Source: Bowmanella pacifica
Lineage (GTDB): Bacteria; Pseudomonadota; Gammaproteobacteria; Enterobacterales; Alteromonadaceae
Direction of reading: 5' to 3'
Length of the DNA stretch: 64,000 nucleotides
Assembly (NCBI RefSeq): GCF_014645355.1
Contig: NZ_BMLS01000004.1
Location: 62,001 to 126,000 of the forward strand
Every line of letters starts with the position of its first letter. Positions within the stretch are counted from its first letter, which is position 1. Under the pieces are notes generated by a model. It was not told the DNA's origin. It saw only the letters and a list, made by a program, of their open reading frames with translations, and made no database searches. Shown here in pieces: positions 17,772 through 26,724 of the stretch. Position numbers and translations under genes: made by a program.

Positions 17772-18478
17772 TAATCCTTATCGCAGGTCCAGCGATACCC
17801 CATGCCATACACGGTATCAATGCAGTCAAACGCTTCATCCATATGCACAAACTTCTTACGGATGCGCTTGATATGTGAAGTGATGGTGCTGTCGTCCACC
17901 ACCACACGGGCATCCTGCATCAAGTGCTGACGGCTCTTAACATGGCCGGCAAAGCGTGCCAATGCATGCACCATCCAAAACTCTGTCACGGTCAGGTCAA
18001 CCGGGGTGTCTTTCCAACGTGCCTGCATACGATTGAGATCTAAACTCAAACTACCGCATTGCACCTGCTGTTGTTTGTCATCCGGCTGGCTCAAGGCTTC
18101 CATGCGGCGAAACAACGCAGAAATACGGGCCGTCATATGTGGCATACTGATGTCTTTGGTCAGATAATCATCGGCCCCCATACGCAGGCCGGATACCGTA
18201 TCCAGATCCGAATCCCGGGCGGTCAGAAAAATAATCGGCAAGGTGGGCGACATGCCACGCAATGACTGGCACAACAAAAATCCGCCATCAATCTCATCTT
18301 CCAGGCCAATATCAATAATGGCCAAATCCGGCAAACGCTGCTCAAAACCGCCCATTGCCTCACGGCGATTGGAATAGGTGGCAACCTGGTAGCCCTGGCG
18401 TCGCAATACCGCCGCATAGTTCTCACGGATAGCAACTTCATCTTCAACAATGGCGATTCTTCTACTCATAGCAATCAC
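17771..18478 (-). CDS. pdsR: Proteobacterial dedicated sortase system response regulator
   Basis: An OmpR-type regulator of 235 residues: receiver domain with acidic pair ED, phosphoacceptor Asp 56 (AIIDIGL) and Lys in DDYLTKD, then a winged-helix domain (LTVTEFWMVHALARFAGHVKSR and DDSTITSHIKRIRKKF) ending VYGMGYRW. The TEFWMVHALAR wording is typical of PdsR (TIGR03787 by recollection). GTG 18478 is chosen because AGAGGA stands 5 nt upstream; the ATG three codons in has no such site. It is in one operon with pdsS and divergent from pdsO. Confidence 0.85.
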   Translation of the reverse strand: MIAMSRRIAIVEDEVAIRENYAAVLRRQGYQVATYSNRREAMGGFEQRLPDLAIIDIGLEDEIDGGFLLCQSLRGMSPTLPIIFLTARDSDLDTVSGLRMGADDYLTKDISMPHMTARISALFRRMEALSQPDDKQQQVQCGSLSLDLNRMQARWKDTPVDLTVTEFWMVHALARFAGHVKSRQHLMQDARVVVDDSTITSHIKRIRKKFVHMDEAFDCIDTVYGMGYRWTCDKD

Positions 18479-18662
18479 GACAATCCTCTTGTATGTGCCG
18501 GACTATACCTTAACTGCTCTGGGAAACTAGACGAGCCGGGCAAATGCCATGATTTCGCCACAATTCATCGGTGCATTGCCCTTTTTGCTCCCCTTTTGTG
18601 CCAACTGGCCTGTGTTTAATGGAATGGTCGAAACACACATACCCTCGTTAAGGAGAGCAAAG

Positions 18663-19388
18663 ATGAAAAAGTTAGCAATAGTATCTGGATTGATGATGGC
18701 CTTATCTGCACCGGCAGCCATGGCCGCGAGCGAGAACATGAAAAAAGCGGAAAATATCGGTTTCGGTTCAGGTCTGGTGGTCGGAGCCATAGCTGGTGGG
18801 CCGCTGGGCGCCATTATCGGCGGTATCTCAGGCATCTTTGTCGGCCACTCGGTTGCAGCGGACAAAGAGATCGAAAACATGGAAACCGCGCTGGCACAAA
18901 ATGAAGATGAAATTAATCAGTTGCTGGCATCTAACCAGCAACTGCTGGGCCGTCTGCGTAGCAGTGAAGAACAGCAGCGCCTGCAACTGGTATCTCTGAC
19001 CGAGCGTGAAAATGCCGCCATGGATACCAACCTGACCATGCATGTGCAATTCCGTACCGGCTCGAGCAAACTGGAATCCATTTATAGTCAGCAGTTGGCT
19101 GAATTAGCCGATGCCATGCAGCAAAACAAACAACTGAAAATTGAATTATCCGGCTTCGCCGACCGTCGTGGCGACGAGAAATACAACCAAAGCCTGTCTG
19201 CAGAGCGAGTAGAGTCGGTCAAACAACTCTTGGTTAGCCAGGGCGTCTCAGCAGCAAGAATCACATCCCTGGCCCTGGGTGAAGCCATGCCGCTGGACAC
19301 AACCCCAAGCCTGGATGGTGACAGCTTTGATCGTCGCGTCAGCCTGCGCTTAAGCGCTGATAGCCTGCAAACTGTCGCGAACCACTAA
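18663..19388 (+). CDS. pdsO: Sortase-system OmpA family protein
   Basis: This 241-residue protein has a signal peptide (about 1-21, PAAMAA), a glycine-zipper hydrophobic stretch (about 35-65, GSGLVVGAIAGGPLGAIIGG), a coiled coil (about 70-120) and a C-terminal OmpA peptidoglycan-binding domain (about 135-235; ELSGFADRRGDEKYNQSLSAERVESV). This order fits PdsO of the proteobacterial sortase systems. The start is MKKLAIV, with AAGGAG 7 nt upstream. It is divergent from pdsR, and the sortase and target genes usually found alongside are absent. Confidence 0.8.
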   Translation: MKKLAIVSGLMMALSAPAAMAASENMKKAENIGFGSGLVVGAIAGGPLGAIIGGISGIFVGHSVAADKEIENMETALAQNEDEINQLLASNQQLLGRLRSSEEQQRLQLVSLTERENAAMDTNLTMHVQFRTGSSKLESIYSQQLAELADAMQQNKQLKIELSGFADRRGDEKYNQSLSAERVESVKQLLVSQGVSAARITSLALGEAMPLDTTPSLDGDSFDRRVSLRLSADSLQTVANH

Positions 19389-19431
19389 GGCGCTTTTTAA
19401 CTGCAACATTCTCCTGTTCCTCAACCCCTTT

Positions 19432-19457
19432 GGCGCCTGGCAACAGGCGCCTTTTTT
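19432..19457 (+). terminator. Terminator of pdsO
   Basis: An 8-bp perfect stem (19432-19439 with 19444-19451, loop of 4) is followed by six T, 43 nt after the pdsO stop. It ends at the stop of the convergent DUF1993 gene. Confidence 0.9.
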
Positions 19458-19971
19458 ATACTCCGCCTATGGCCCCCAGGTAATCCTTTTTACCTATATC
19501 TACCCCTATATGACGCAAAATGCCGTAGGCGGTACTGATGTGGAAGTAGAAGTTTGGCAGCACAAACTGCTGAAGATAATCCTGACCCTTGAAGTTCAGC
19601 GTGATACCAGGGAAATTCAACTGAATCGCTTTATCTTCGCTGCCAACAAACTGTTCAGGGCTGAGCTGGCTAAGAAATCCCAGGGTTTTCTCTACCCTGT
19701 GTTGCAGCTCCTGCAGGGTCTTTTCCTCATCGGCAACGCTGGGATTTTCTACCCCGGCTAACCTGGCACCGCAACCTTTGGCCGTATCACAGGCAATTTG
19801 TACCTGCCGGCTTAACGGCACCATATCAATGGCCAGACGACTGGCCGCCATCACATCAGAGGCAACTTTTTTGTTGTCAGCGAACTCAACGGCTTTAGTC
19901 AGAATAGTCTGCAGATTTTGTAAACCCTGACGTAATACCGGAACTGATGCACCGTACATTGAAAGAGACAT
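19456..19971 (-). CDS. DUF1993 family protein (DinB-like fold)
   Basis: This 171-residue protein has the DUF1993 pattern: MYGASVPVLRQGLQNLQTIL at the start, RLAIDMVPLSRQVQIACDTAKG in the middle, and NFYFHISTAYGILRHIGVDIGKKDYLG at the end. The family is predicted to adopt a four-helix DinB-like fold, and its function is unknown. It lies 14 nt downstream of trxC on the same strand, so the two may be co-transcribed. Confidence 0.85.
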   Translation of the reverse strand: MSLSMYGASVPVLRQGLQNLQTILTKAVEFADNKKVASDVMAASRLAIDMVPLSRQVQIACDTAKGCGARLAGVENPSVADEEKTLQELQHRVEKTLGFLSQLSPEQFVGSEDKAIQLNFPGITLNFKGQDYLQQFVLPNFYFHISTAYGILRHIGVDIGKKDYLGAIGGV

Positions 19972-19985
19972 TTTAACCTCCGTAG

Positions 19986-20432
19986 CTAGTTTAAAGCTTG
20001 CAGTTGTTCAACTAACCATTGCTGAAACTGCAGCTTAGGTAAGGCACCGGATAAGCGGGTCACTTCCTTACCTTGGTGAAACAAAATTAAGGTCGGTATG
20101 GAGCGAATACCAAAGGCAGCGCCACTTTGGGGATGTGCCTGGGTGTCCAATTTTAGAAAACGCAGTTGTGTCTGCGCCGACTCAGCGACCTCCGCGTAGA
20201 CAGGGGCAAATCCCACACATGGGCCGCACCAGGGAGCCCAAAAGTCCACCAATACAGGCATGCCACTATGCTGAATATGCCGCTGGAGGCTGTCATCTGA
20301 GCATTCTATTGGGTTGGACAGAATGAGGGGGGCCCGACACTTTCCACACAAGGGGTGGTGTGCCACTTTCTCAGCAGGGATACGATTTATCGCACTACAT
20401 GAAGGGCAAACCAGTTGCACAGCGCCTGACAT
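19986..20432 (-). CDS. trxC: Thioredoxin 2
   Basis: A cytosolic disulfide reductase of 148 residues. An N-terminal zinc ribbon with two CXXC pairs (Cys 9/12 and 29/32) distinguishes TrxC from TrxA. The thioredoxin domain carries the active site WCGPC at 68-72 and the cis-Pro region IRSIPTLILF. E. coli TrxC is 139 residues and OxyR-regulated; no OxyR site was identified here. It is the first gene of a probable two-gene unit with DUF1993. Confidence 0.95.
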   Translation of the reverse strand: MSGAVQLVCPSCSAINRIPAEKVAHHPLCGKCRAPLILSNPIECSDDSLQRHIQHSGMPVLVDFWAPWCGPCVGFAPVYAEVAESAQTQLRFLKLDTQAHPQSGAAFGIRSIPTLILFHQGKEVTRLSGALPKLQFQQWLVEQLQALN

Positions 20433-20604
20433 AAAATACCTCGAAGTAAAACACTAACCTCTGATATTGGCCTGTTTGCGCTACATTCAATATGAGCCTT
20501 TAATATTTTTCGCCCCTATAAATTGTACTTGCGACTATTCTTGGAGCTTGATACACAGACAATTGCACCGACATTTTGCTAAGCACAGACAGGGATAAGT
20601 AACC

Positions 20605-23600
20605 TTGACGTCATCACTCATCCAAACAGCCAGCCGCCTTCCACTTGCCCGCCATCTGATGCGTCCCGGCACTGCCCTGATAGTGCTAATATTTGCTTTG
20701 TTGCTGGGACTGGCCAGCTATGCCGATCATCTAAATAATCAACGTTTTCAGGAAAACAGCCGGCGTATTGTCAATGATGAGCTAAGCGTACTGCGGGCGC
20801 GCCTTGAAGGCACCATCATCAGTAACATTCAAGTCGTTCAGGGGTTAGTCGCGGTGATTCAGAATGACCCTGATATCGACCAATCTCGCTTTTCCGATAT
20901 CGCCAGATACCTTATCGGCTCGCATACCGAACTACGCAATATTGGCGCCGCCCCCGATATGGTTATCCGCATGATATATCCGCTAGCAGAGAATGAGAGT
21001 GCTATCGGCCTGAATTACCTGACCCGCCCAGATCAAATGCGCAGTGCTGAATTAGCCATGACCAGCGGTAAAATGGTTCTCTCCGGCCCCGTTGATTTGG
21101 TGCAAGGCGGCCAAGCCTTTATCAGCCGTATTCCCGTGCAGGTAGATACACCAGATGGACAATCTCATTTCTGGGGATTGGTCTCTGCGGTCATAGATAT
21201 GGAACGGGTATACCGCAGTAGCGGTCTTTTGAATCCTGACCTTGGTTTACAAGTCATTATTCTTCAAGGCGGCAAATCCCAACTTCAGGATTCGGTCTTT
21301 TTCGGCTCCCCGGCCGTATTAGATCAACATCCGGTGCAAATGTCGGTGACACTGCCCGAGAGCAGTTGGCAAATTGCTGCCATTCCCCTGAATGGTTGGC
21401 CCAAAGTGGCAGAGAACGCCACGGCCTTTCGCATCATTCTGTTGGTCATTGGCTCAGTCCTCTTCGCATCTTTGTGTCTGTTGCTGAATCTTTTCAATAA
21501 ACGACGGGATCAGGAAAAACGCCTTAAAGGCTTGTTTCGCATGTCTCCTCTTGGTATCAGCCTGAATGAATTTGGCTCAGGTAAATTCCTGGACGCTAAC
21601 CAGGCCCTGCTGGATATTACCGGCTATAGCAAGGAGGAACTTCAGGCCCTGGACTACTGGCAGATCACCCCTAAATCCTATGAAGAACAAGAACAACAGC
21701 AGATCCAACAATTAAAAACCACAGGGCAGTATGGCCCTTACGAAAAAGAGTATATCCACAAACGCGGTCACCGCTTCCCCGTGATGTTGAACGGCATGTT
21801 GATTCAGGACAGCCAGGGTCGGCAAATGATTTGGTCTATCGTAGAGGATATCTCGCTGCAGAAGCAGACCAAGAGATTGCTGGAAGAACAACGGGAACAA
21901 TTGGAGCTGGTGCTGGAAAGCACGGCTGTTGGTATCTGGGACTGGTATATCCCCAGCGGCAAAACCCAATTTAATGAGCGCTGGGCCGAGATGGTCGGCT
22001 ATACGCTAGAAGAGCTGCAACCCGTCTCTATCAGCACCTGGCTAACCTTGGTTCATCCTGATGATTTAGCCAACTCAGAGACCCAGCTCGATCGTCACTG
22101 GCAAGGCCAAAGCAGCCGCTATATTAGTGAAAGCCGCATGCGGCACAAAAACGGCAATTGGATATGGGTGCTGGATACCGGCAAGGTGGTGGAGTGGGAT
22201 ACGCAAGGCAATCCAGTACGTATGGTGGGCACCCATATTGATATCACGGCACAAAAGCTGGCCAGTATGGAACTGGAGCGCTCACAAAAAGAGCTGCAAA
22301 GTTTCTTTGATGTGTCCCGCAACCTGCTATGTATTGCCAATCAAAACGGTTATTTTGACCGGGTAAACCGTGCCTTCGAAACCATTTTGGGCTATAGCGA
22401 AGCAGAACTGCTGCTCACCCCTTATTTGGAATTTGTTCACCCCGATGACACCCGGGCCACCTTGGAAGAGCTGCAAAGCTTGAACGAAGGTAAGCCAACG
22501 ACTTCCTTTATCAATAGATTTCGATGTAAAGATGGCCGTTTTGTTTACTTAAGGTGGAATACCACGCCAAACCTGTCAACCGGCAAACTTTATGCGTCTG
22601 CCACCGATGTCACACAGGAGAAAGACAGCGAGTTGAAGCTGGCGCGCCAGCGTGAAATGCTGGAGTCGATGAGCCAGCAAGGCCGCATTGGTGCCTGGGA
22701 AATAGACCTATGCAGCTCCGTGGTTATCTGGTCCAGTATGATCAAAAACATTCTGGAGTTGGAGCAAGATTTCACCCCGAAACTATCCTCCGCAGCGGAT
22801 TTCACTAAAGCCGGCGTACATCGTAAACGTCTTGAGCAAGCCATACAGAACGCTATCGAGGAAGGCACCGACTGGGAATTAGAACTCTTGGTGGTCAGCG
22901 CCAAAGGTAATGAAATATGGGTATCAGTAACTGGGCGCGCAGAATATAGCCAAGGGCAATGTGTCCGACTGTTTGGTTCATTTCAGGATATAGACTCACG
23001 CAAACGTGCCCAAAAGGTCGATGAGGAAATAGCAAGGCATAATGAAATTCTGGCGCGCCTGACCGTCCACCCTGCTATTTTGCAAGGTGAGCTGAAGCTG
23101 GCTAAACATACCTTGGTTGAGCAACTCAGTCTGGGCATAAAGGCCGAACACACCAGTTTATGGCTATTTAGTGAAGATCACCGCAGTTTGACCTGCTTGG
23201 TTGCGTACCAACACAGTACCGGCAATTTCAGCCAAGGCGATGAACTGCAACAGCAAGATTTCCCCCGCTACTTCTCGGCCTTGTATCTAGACTCCCATAT
23301 CGCTGCCGCAGATGCCCAGCACGATCCCCGCACATCAGAATTTACTCAGGATTACCTCGCCCCCAATGATGTGAAAGCCCTGCTGTGCACAGTGATCAAT
23401 GGTGGCGGTGGCATTGTCGGCGTACTTTGCGCACAACACACCGCGAGTAAACGCAGTTGGAGCAAGGCCGAAGAAGCCTTTATTGGCTCCCTGGCCACCC
23501 TGACCGGCACCTTGCATGCGGCAGATCAGCGAAAACGCGCTGAGAAAGCACTGCTTAGCGCCAAAGAGAGTGCAGAAAAGGCCGCCAAGGCCAAAAGCGA

Positions 23601-25146
23601 ATTTTTAGCCGTGATGAGCCATGAAATCCGCACCCCTATGAATGGCATTTTGGGCATGCTGGATCTGATGCAAGCCGGCAAGCTGAGTGATGAACAACAC
23701 CATCGTGCCGGTATTGTCAGAGGCAGCGCCGAGTCCTTACTTAGCTTGCTGAATGACATCTTAGACTTCTCCAAGGTGGATGCTGGAAAACTAGAATTGG
23801 ACGCGGTGCGTTTCGAGTTAAAACCTTTGCTGGTGGATATCATGCATGCTGTCGCCTATAAGGCACAAAGCAAGGGCCTTGAGCTACTGATTGATATGCG
23901 GGAGATTGAGCACCACTGGGTAATTGGCGACCCGGGCAGGCTCAGGCAGGTACTGTTGAATCTGCTGGGTAACGCAATCAAGTTCACACAAAAAGGCCAT
24001 GTACTCTTGCGCTGTGATACCCAGTTTCTGGATAACACCCTGTTTTTCCATGCCCATGTTATAGATACCGGGATTGGCATTCCCGAACACCGACAGACAG
24101 AGCTGTTTACCCCATTTACTCAGGTTGATGCCTCAACAACACGACACTACGGAGGTACTGGGCTGGGACTGGCTATTTGCCGACAGTTATGTGAACTGAT
24201 GGGCGGGGAAATTACCTTACAAAGTCAGGTCGGCAAAGGCAGCTGCTTTAGTATTGCGGTAAAAATAAAACCATCGGCAGGCCTGGATGCTGTTCATCCG
24301 CAATTACGCAAACACAAAGTACTGGTCGCCGCGCCCTATGCCATGACCAGGGAGATATACGCCCAACAGTTAGCCTCTTGGGGAGCCATCGTACAGCAAG
24401 CTGCTACTCCGCAGGAGTTGCTCCAACAGATACAGGACGGAAAAACCCATCGTCAACCATGGGATTTGCTGTTACTGGATACAGACATACTTACTCTGCC
24501 TGAAGCAGAGAAACTGTTGGTGTTTTTAAGGTCAACCAAACTCCCCTTATTCGCTGTACATCAAGTACAAAACAGCAGTCAGGCTCTGCTTAACCCAATA
24601 AGCTTTGCCAATCTGTACAAACCCTTATCACCTATGGAGCTAGCCGCTCACCTGTTGGTTTGGCAAAAAGGTGTATGCGAGCTTCCTGAGCAGAATAACG
24701 CTCTACCTGTGCCCCAACTCGCGCAGCAACATGCACCTGTCCTGCTGGTAGAAGACAATGCCATTAATCAGGAAGTGGCCAAGTCCATGCTGGAACGATT
24801 GGGCATGCGCGTAGAGTTAGCCAACAACGGTAGTGAGGCACTACAGAAACTGACCGGCTCAACGACCTATCAGCTAGTACTAATGGATTGTCAGATGCCC
24901 ATTATGGATGGCTATGAGGCGACCCGCCGCATTCGCAAGGGGGAATGCGGCAGGCATAACAGCAATATTCCCATCATCGCCATGACCGCTAATGCCATGC
25001 AGGGTGATGAAGAAACCTGCCTGGCTGCAGGTATGGATGTGTATTTAAGCAAACCAATAAATCTGAGCCGCCTGTATCAGGCAATCACTAACTTGTTGCC
25101 TACGGTAGAGCTTTCTCAACCCTCAACGGATAAGCAACAAGTGTAA
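20605..25146 (+). CDS. CHASE/PAS/GAF hybrid sensor histidine kinase
   Basis: A 1513-residue hybrid kinase: membrane helix (about 20-40), CHASE-type periplasmic sensor (about 45-270), second helix (about 273-297), four PAS-like domains (about 308-418, 428-552, 555-672, 678-798), GAF (about 812-972), HisKA with His 1006 (MSHEIRTPMNG), HATPase (about 1107-1222), a receiver-like domain lacking the usual acidic pair (about 1235-1358), and a canonical receiver with Asp 1428 (LMDCQMP). The start is TTG 20605; the only early alternative, ATG 20659, falls inside the first membrane segment and has no ribosome site. No Hpt domain or partner regulator is adjacent, so the output pathway is unknown. Confidence 0.9.
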   Translation: MTSSLIQTASRLPLARHLMRPGTALIVLIFALLLGLASYADHLNNQRFQENSRRIVNDELSVLRARLEGTIISNIQVVQGLVAVIQNDPDIDQSRFSDIARYLIGSHTELRNIGAAPDMVIRMIYPLAENESAIGLNYLTRPDQMRSAELAMTSGKMVLSGPVDLVQGGQAFISRIPVQVDTPDGQSHFWGLVSAVIDMERVYRSSGLLNPDLGLQVIILQGGKSQLQDSVFFGSPAVLDQHPVQMSVTLPESSWQIAAIPLNGWPKVAENATAFRIILLVIGSVLFASLCLLLNLFNKRRDQEKRLKGLFRMSPLGISLNEFGSGKFLDANQALLDITGYSKEELQALDYWQITPKSYEEQEQQQIQQLKTTGQYGPYEKEYIHKRGHRFPVMLNGMLIQDSQGRQMIWSIVEDISLQKQTKRLLEEQREQLELVLESTAVGIWDWYIPSGKTQFNERWAEMVGYTLEELQPVSISTWLTLVHPDDLANSETQLDRHWQGQSSRYISESRMRHKNGNWIWVLDTGKVVEWDTQGNPVRMVGTHIDITAQKLASMELERSQKELQSFFDVSRNLLCIANQNGYFDRVNRAFETILGYSEAELLLTPYLEFVHPDDTRATLEELQSLNEGKPTTSFINRFRCKDGRFVYLRWNTTPNLSTGKLYASATDVTQEKDSELKLARQREMLESMSQQGRIGAWEIDLCSSVVIWSSMIKNILELEQDFTPKLSSAADFTKAGVHRKRLEQAIQNAIEEGTDWELELLVVSAKGNEIWVSVTGRAEYSQGQCVRLFGSFQDIDSRKRAQKVDEEIARHNEILARLTVHPAILQGELKLAKHTLVEQLSLGIKAEHTSLWLFSEDHRSLTCLVAYQHSTGNFSQGDELQQQDFPRYFSALYLDSHIAAADAQHDPRTSEFTQDYLAPNDVKALLCTVINGGGGIVGVLCAQHTASKRSWSKAEEAFIGSLATLTGTLHAADQRKRAEKALLSAKESAEKAAKAKSEFLAVMSHEIRTPMNGILGMLDLMQAGKLSDEQHHRAGIVRGSAESLLSLLNDILDFSKVDAGKLELDAVRFELKPLLVDIMHAVAYKAQSKGLELLIDMREIEHHWVIGDPGRLRQVLLNLLGNAIKFTQKGHVLLRCDTQFLDNTLFFHAHVIDTGIGIPEHRQTELFTPFTQVDASTTRHYGGTGLGLAICRQLCELMGGEITLQSQVGKGSCFSIAVKIKPSAGLDAVHPQLRKHKVLVAAPYAMTREIYAQQLASWGAIVQQAATPQELLQQIQDGKTHRQPWDLLLLDTDILTLPEAEKLLVFLRSTKLPLFAVHQVQNSSQALLNPISFANLYKPLSPMELAAHLLVWQKGVCELPEQNNALPVPQLAQQHAPVLLVEDNAINQEVAKSMLERLGMRVELANNGSEALQKLTGSTTYQLVLMDCQMPIMDGYEATRRIRKGECGRHNSNIPIIAMTANAMQGDEETCLAAGMDVYLSKPINLSRLYQAITNLLPTVELSQPSTDKQQV

Positions 25147-25181
25147 AGCCCAGGCATGTTGTGCTTTTTGGTGCGGCCAGG

Positions 25182-25922
25182 TTAGTCTGAAAACTGCGTA
25201 AACTCGCTAATCAGCGCTGTTGCCGCTTTCTGAATAATGCGCTCGCCATCTTCTACGTTGGCCTGACTCGGATCGGAGCCGATACGGCCATCCGGGAAGC
25301 TTTGCCGATAGGCATAGGCATGGCTAATCTCACCCATAGGTGCAATTTTCGGTGTCATTTCCACCTGTTTCTGCGCCTCGGGGTAAGCCGCATAGGTGAC
25401 CGCCACTTCAGAGGCTGTCGCATGAGCACCATGTCCTACAGGGTAGATTTCATTGCATAACTCGGTGACCCCAGGTAACTGCCACCAATTTTGTAGCTTA
25501 AGCTGCAAAGCCTGCTCGGGCGGCGTCTTGGCAAAGCTAAGCTCGGCATACACCTCGGCAAAAGCGGCATTAATTGTCGCAATATTGCCACCATGACCAT
25601 TGAGCCAGTAGATACGTTCAAAGCCATGTCGACGCAATGACGCTATCCAATCCTGCATGGCGGCAATCATAGTCGAGGGCCTTAAGGTAATAGTCCCAGC
25701 AAAGTCCAGATGGTGTTGGGCACAGCCAACATTGAAGGTTGGCCCCACCAAAAGGTTTGCTTGTGCTGCGGCGCGGTGGGCAATGATTTCCGGACACAAG
25801 GCATCGGTTCCCAGCAATCCATTGGGCCCATGCTGCTCAACCGAGCCAATGGGGATCACTATTGCCTTGGAAGTTTGCAGATATTCTTCAACTTCCACCC
25901 AGCTTGCTTTCATTAATTGCAT
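25182..25922 (-). CDS. Creatininase family protein
   Basis: This protein of 246 residues belongs to the creatininase/MftE-like amidohydrolase fold. Metal-binding signatures are visible: IPIGSVEQHGPNG with Glu and His, GTDALCPEI, NGHGGN, and a late Glu in the ATASEVAV segment. The members include creatinine amidohydrolase and peptide-trimming MftE; the substrate here is unknown. ATG 25922 is chosen over the upstream extension because the longer N-terminus (MSGRHHILRL) is not typical. ATG 25913 is also possible. It converges on the hybrid kinase with 35 nt between stops. Confidence 0.8.
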   Translation of the reverse strand: MQLMKASWVEVEEYLQTSKAIVIPIGSVEQHGPNGLLGTDALCPEIIAHRAAAQANLLVGPTFNVGCAQHHLDFAGTITLRPSTMIAAMQDWIASLRRHGFERIYWLNGHGGNIATINAAFAEVYAELSFAKTPPEQALQLKLQNWWQLPGVTELCNEIYPVGHGAHATASEVAVTYAAYPEAQKQVEMTPKIAPMGEISHAYAYRQSFPDGRIGSDPSQANVEDGERIIQKAATALISEFTQFSD

Positions 25923-26080
25923 AACCACATCCAATATAAAACCCGTAAGTCTGAGTATATGATGTCGCCCAGACACTGCCTATTGCCCCAGCCTTATCAC
26001 AGCGCACGTTCACCGCAGATAAAGCGCAGGCAATGTCAGCAAGATCATCGTAAAGCCCTGTAATTTCCCCTCAATTCCTC

Positions 26081-26086
26081 TATAAT
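26081..26086 (+). promoter_or_regulatory. Putative -10 element of the phosphoribosyltransferase gene
   Basis: A perfect TATAAT lies 34 bp before the start codon. No convincing -35 is seen at 16-18 bp upstream. Confidence 0.45.
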
Positions 26087-26119
26087 TCGCGCCCTTTTTA
26101 ATCAAATTGAGTGAGCGGC

Positions 26120-26683
26120 ATGTCGGAAAAGAAATTCATCACCTCACAGGAATTACTGCAGGACGCCTTTCGTTTAGCCTCTATCGTCTATGAAGACGGT
26201 TTCAGGCCAGACTATATAGTCGGTATTTGGCGTGGTGGTGCACCCATAGGGATTGCCGTTCAGGAGTTCTTTGATTACAAACATGTAAAAACAGATCATA
26301 TTGCGGTTCGCACTTCGTCTTACTACGGCATCGGCAAGCAATCTAAAGAAATTAAGGTGCACGGTCTGCACTATCTGATTGAGAACGCCAATGCCGACGA
26401 TAAATTACTGATCGTGGACGACGTATTTGATTCGGGTCGCAGCATTGAAGCCCTGTTAACCCAGATTCGTAAGCTGTCCCGCCTAAACACGCCGCACGAC
26501 ATACGTGTTGCCTGTCCCTGGTATAAGCCGAAGAACAGCAAGGTCGATATCGTTCCGGACTATTACGTCAACAAAAGCGAAGAGTGGCTGGTGTTCCCTC
26601 ACGAGCTATCCGGTCTGACGCCTGAAGAGATTGCCCAAGGCAAAACCGAACTGGCGGATATTCTGGATATCCTGACCAAGTAA
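26120..26683 (+). CDS. Purine-type phosphoribosyltransferase
   Basis: This protein of 187 residues shows the type I PRTase PRPP-binding motif LLIVDDVFDSGRS (about residues 97-109) and an upstream VGIWRGGAPIG loop that binds pyrophosphate. It resembles hypoxanthine/xanthine-type enzymes more than E. coli Hpt itself, so base preference is uncertain. It converges with an NCS2 purine permease across a shared terminator, which supports a purine-salvage role. ATG 26120 is chosen over GTG 26111, as the latter adds three residues without a better ribosome site. Confidence 0.8.
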   Translation: MSEKKFITSQELLQDAFRLASIVYEDGFRPDYIVGIWRGGAPIGIAVQEFFDYKHVKTDHIAVRTSSYYGIGKQSKEIKVHGLHYLIENANADDKLLIVDDVFDSGRSIEALLTQIRKLSRLNTPHDIRVACPWYKPKNSKVDIVPDYYVNKSEEWLVFPHELSGLTPEEIAQGKTELADILDILTK

Positions 26684-26686
26684 AAT

Positions 26687-26714
26687 AAAAAAGGGAGCGC
26701 TTGCTCCCTTTTTT
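26687..26714. terminator. Bidirectional terminator
   Basis: A perfect 12-bp inverted repeat (26687-26698 with 26703-26714, loop of 4) has an A run on one side and a T run on the other. It serves the phosphoribosyltransferase gene on plus and the purine permease gene on minus. Confidence 0.95.
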
Positions 26715-26724
26715 CTGCTCTGAC

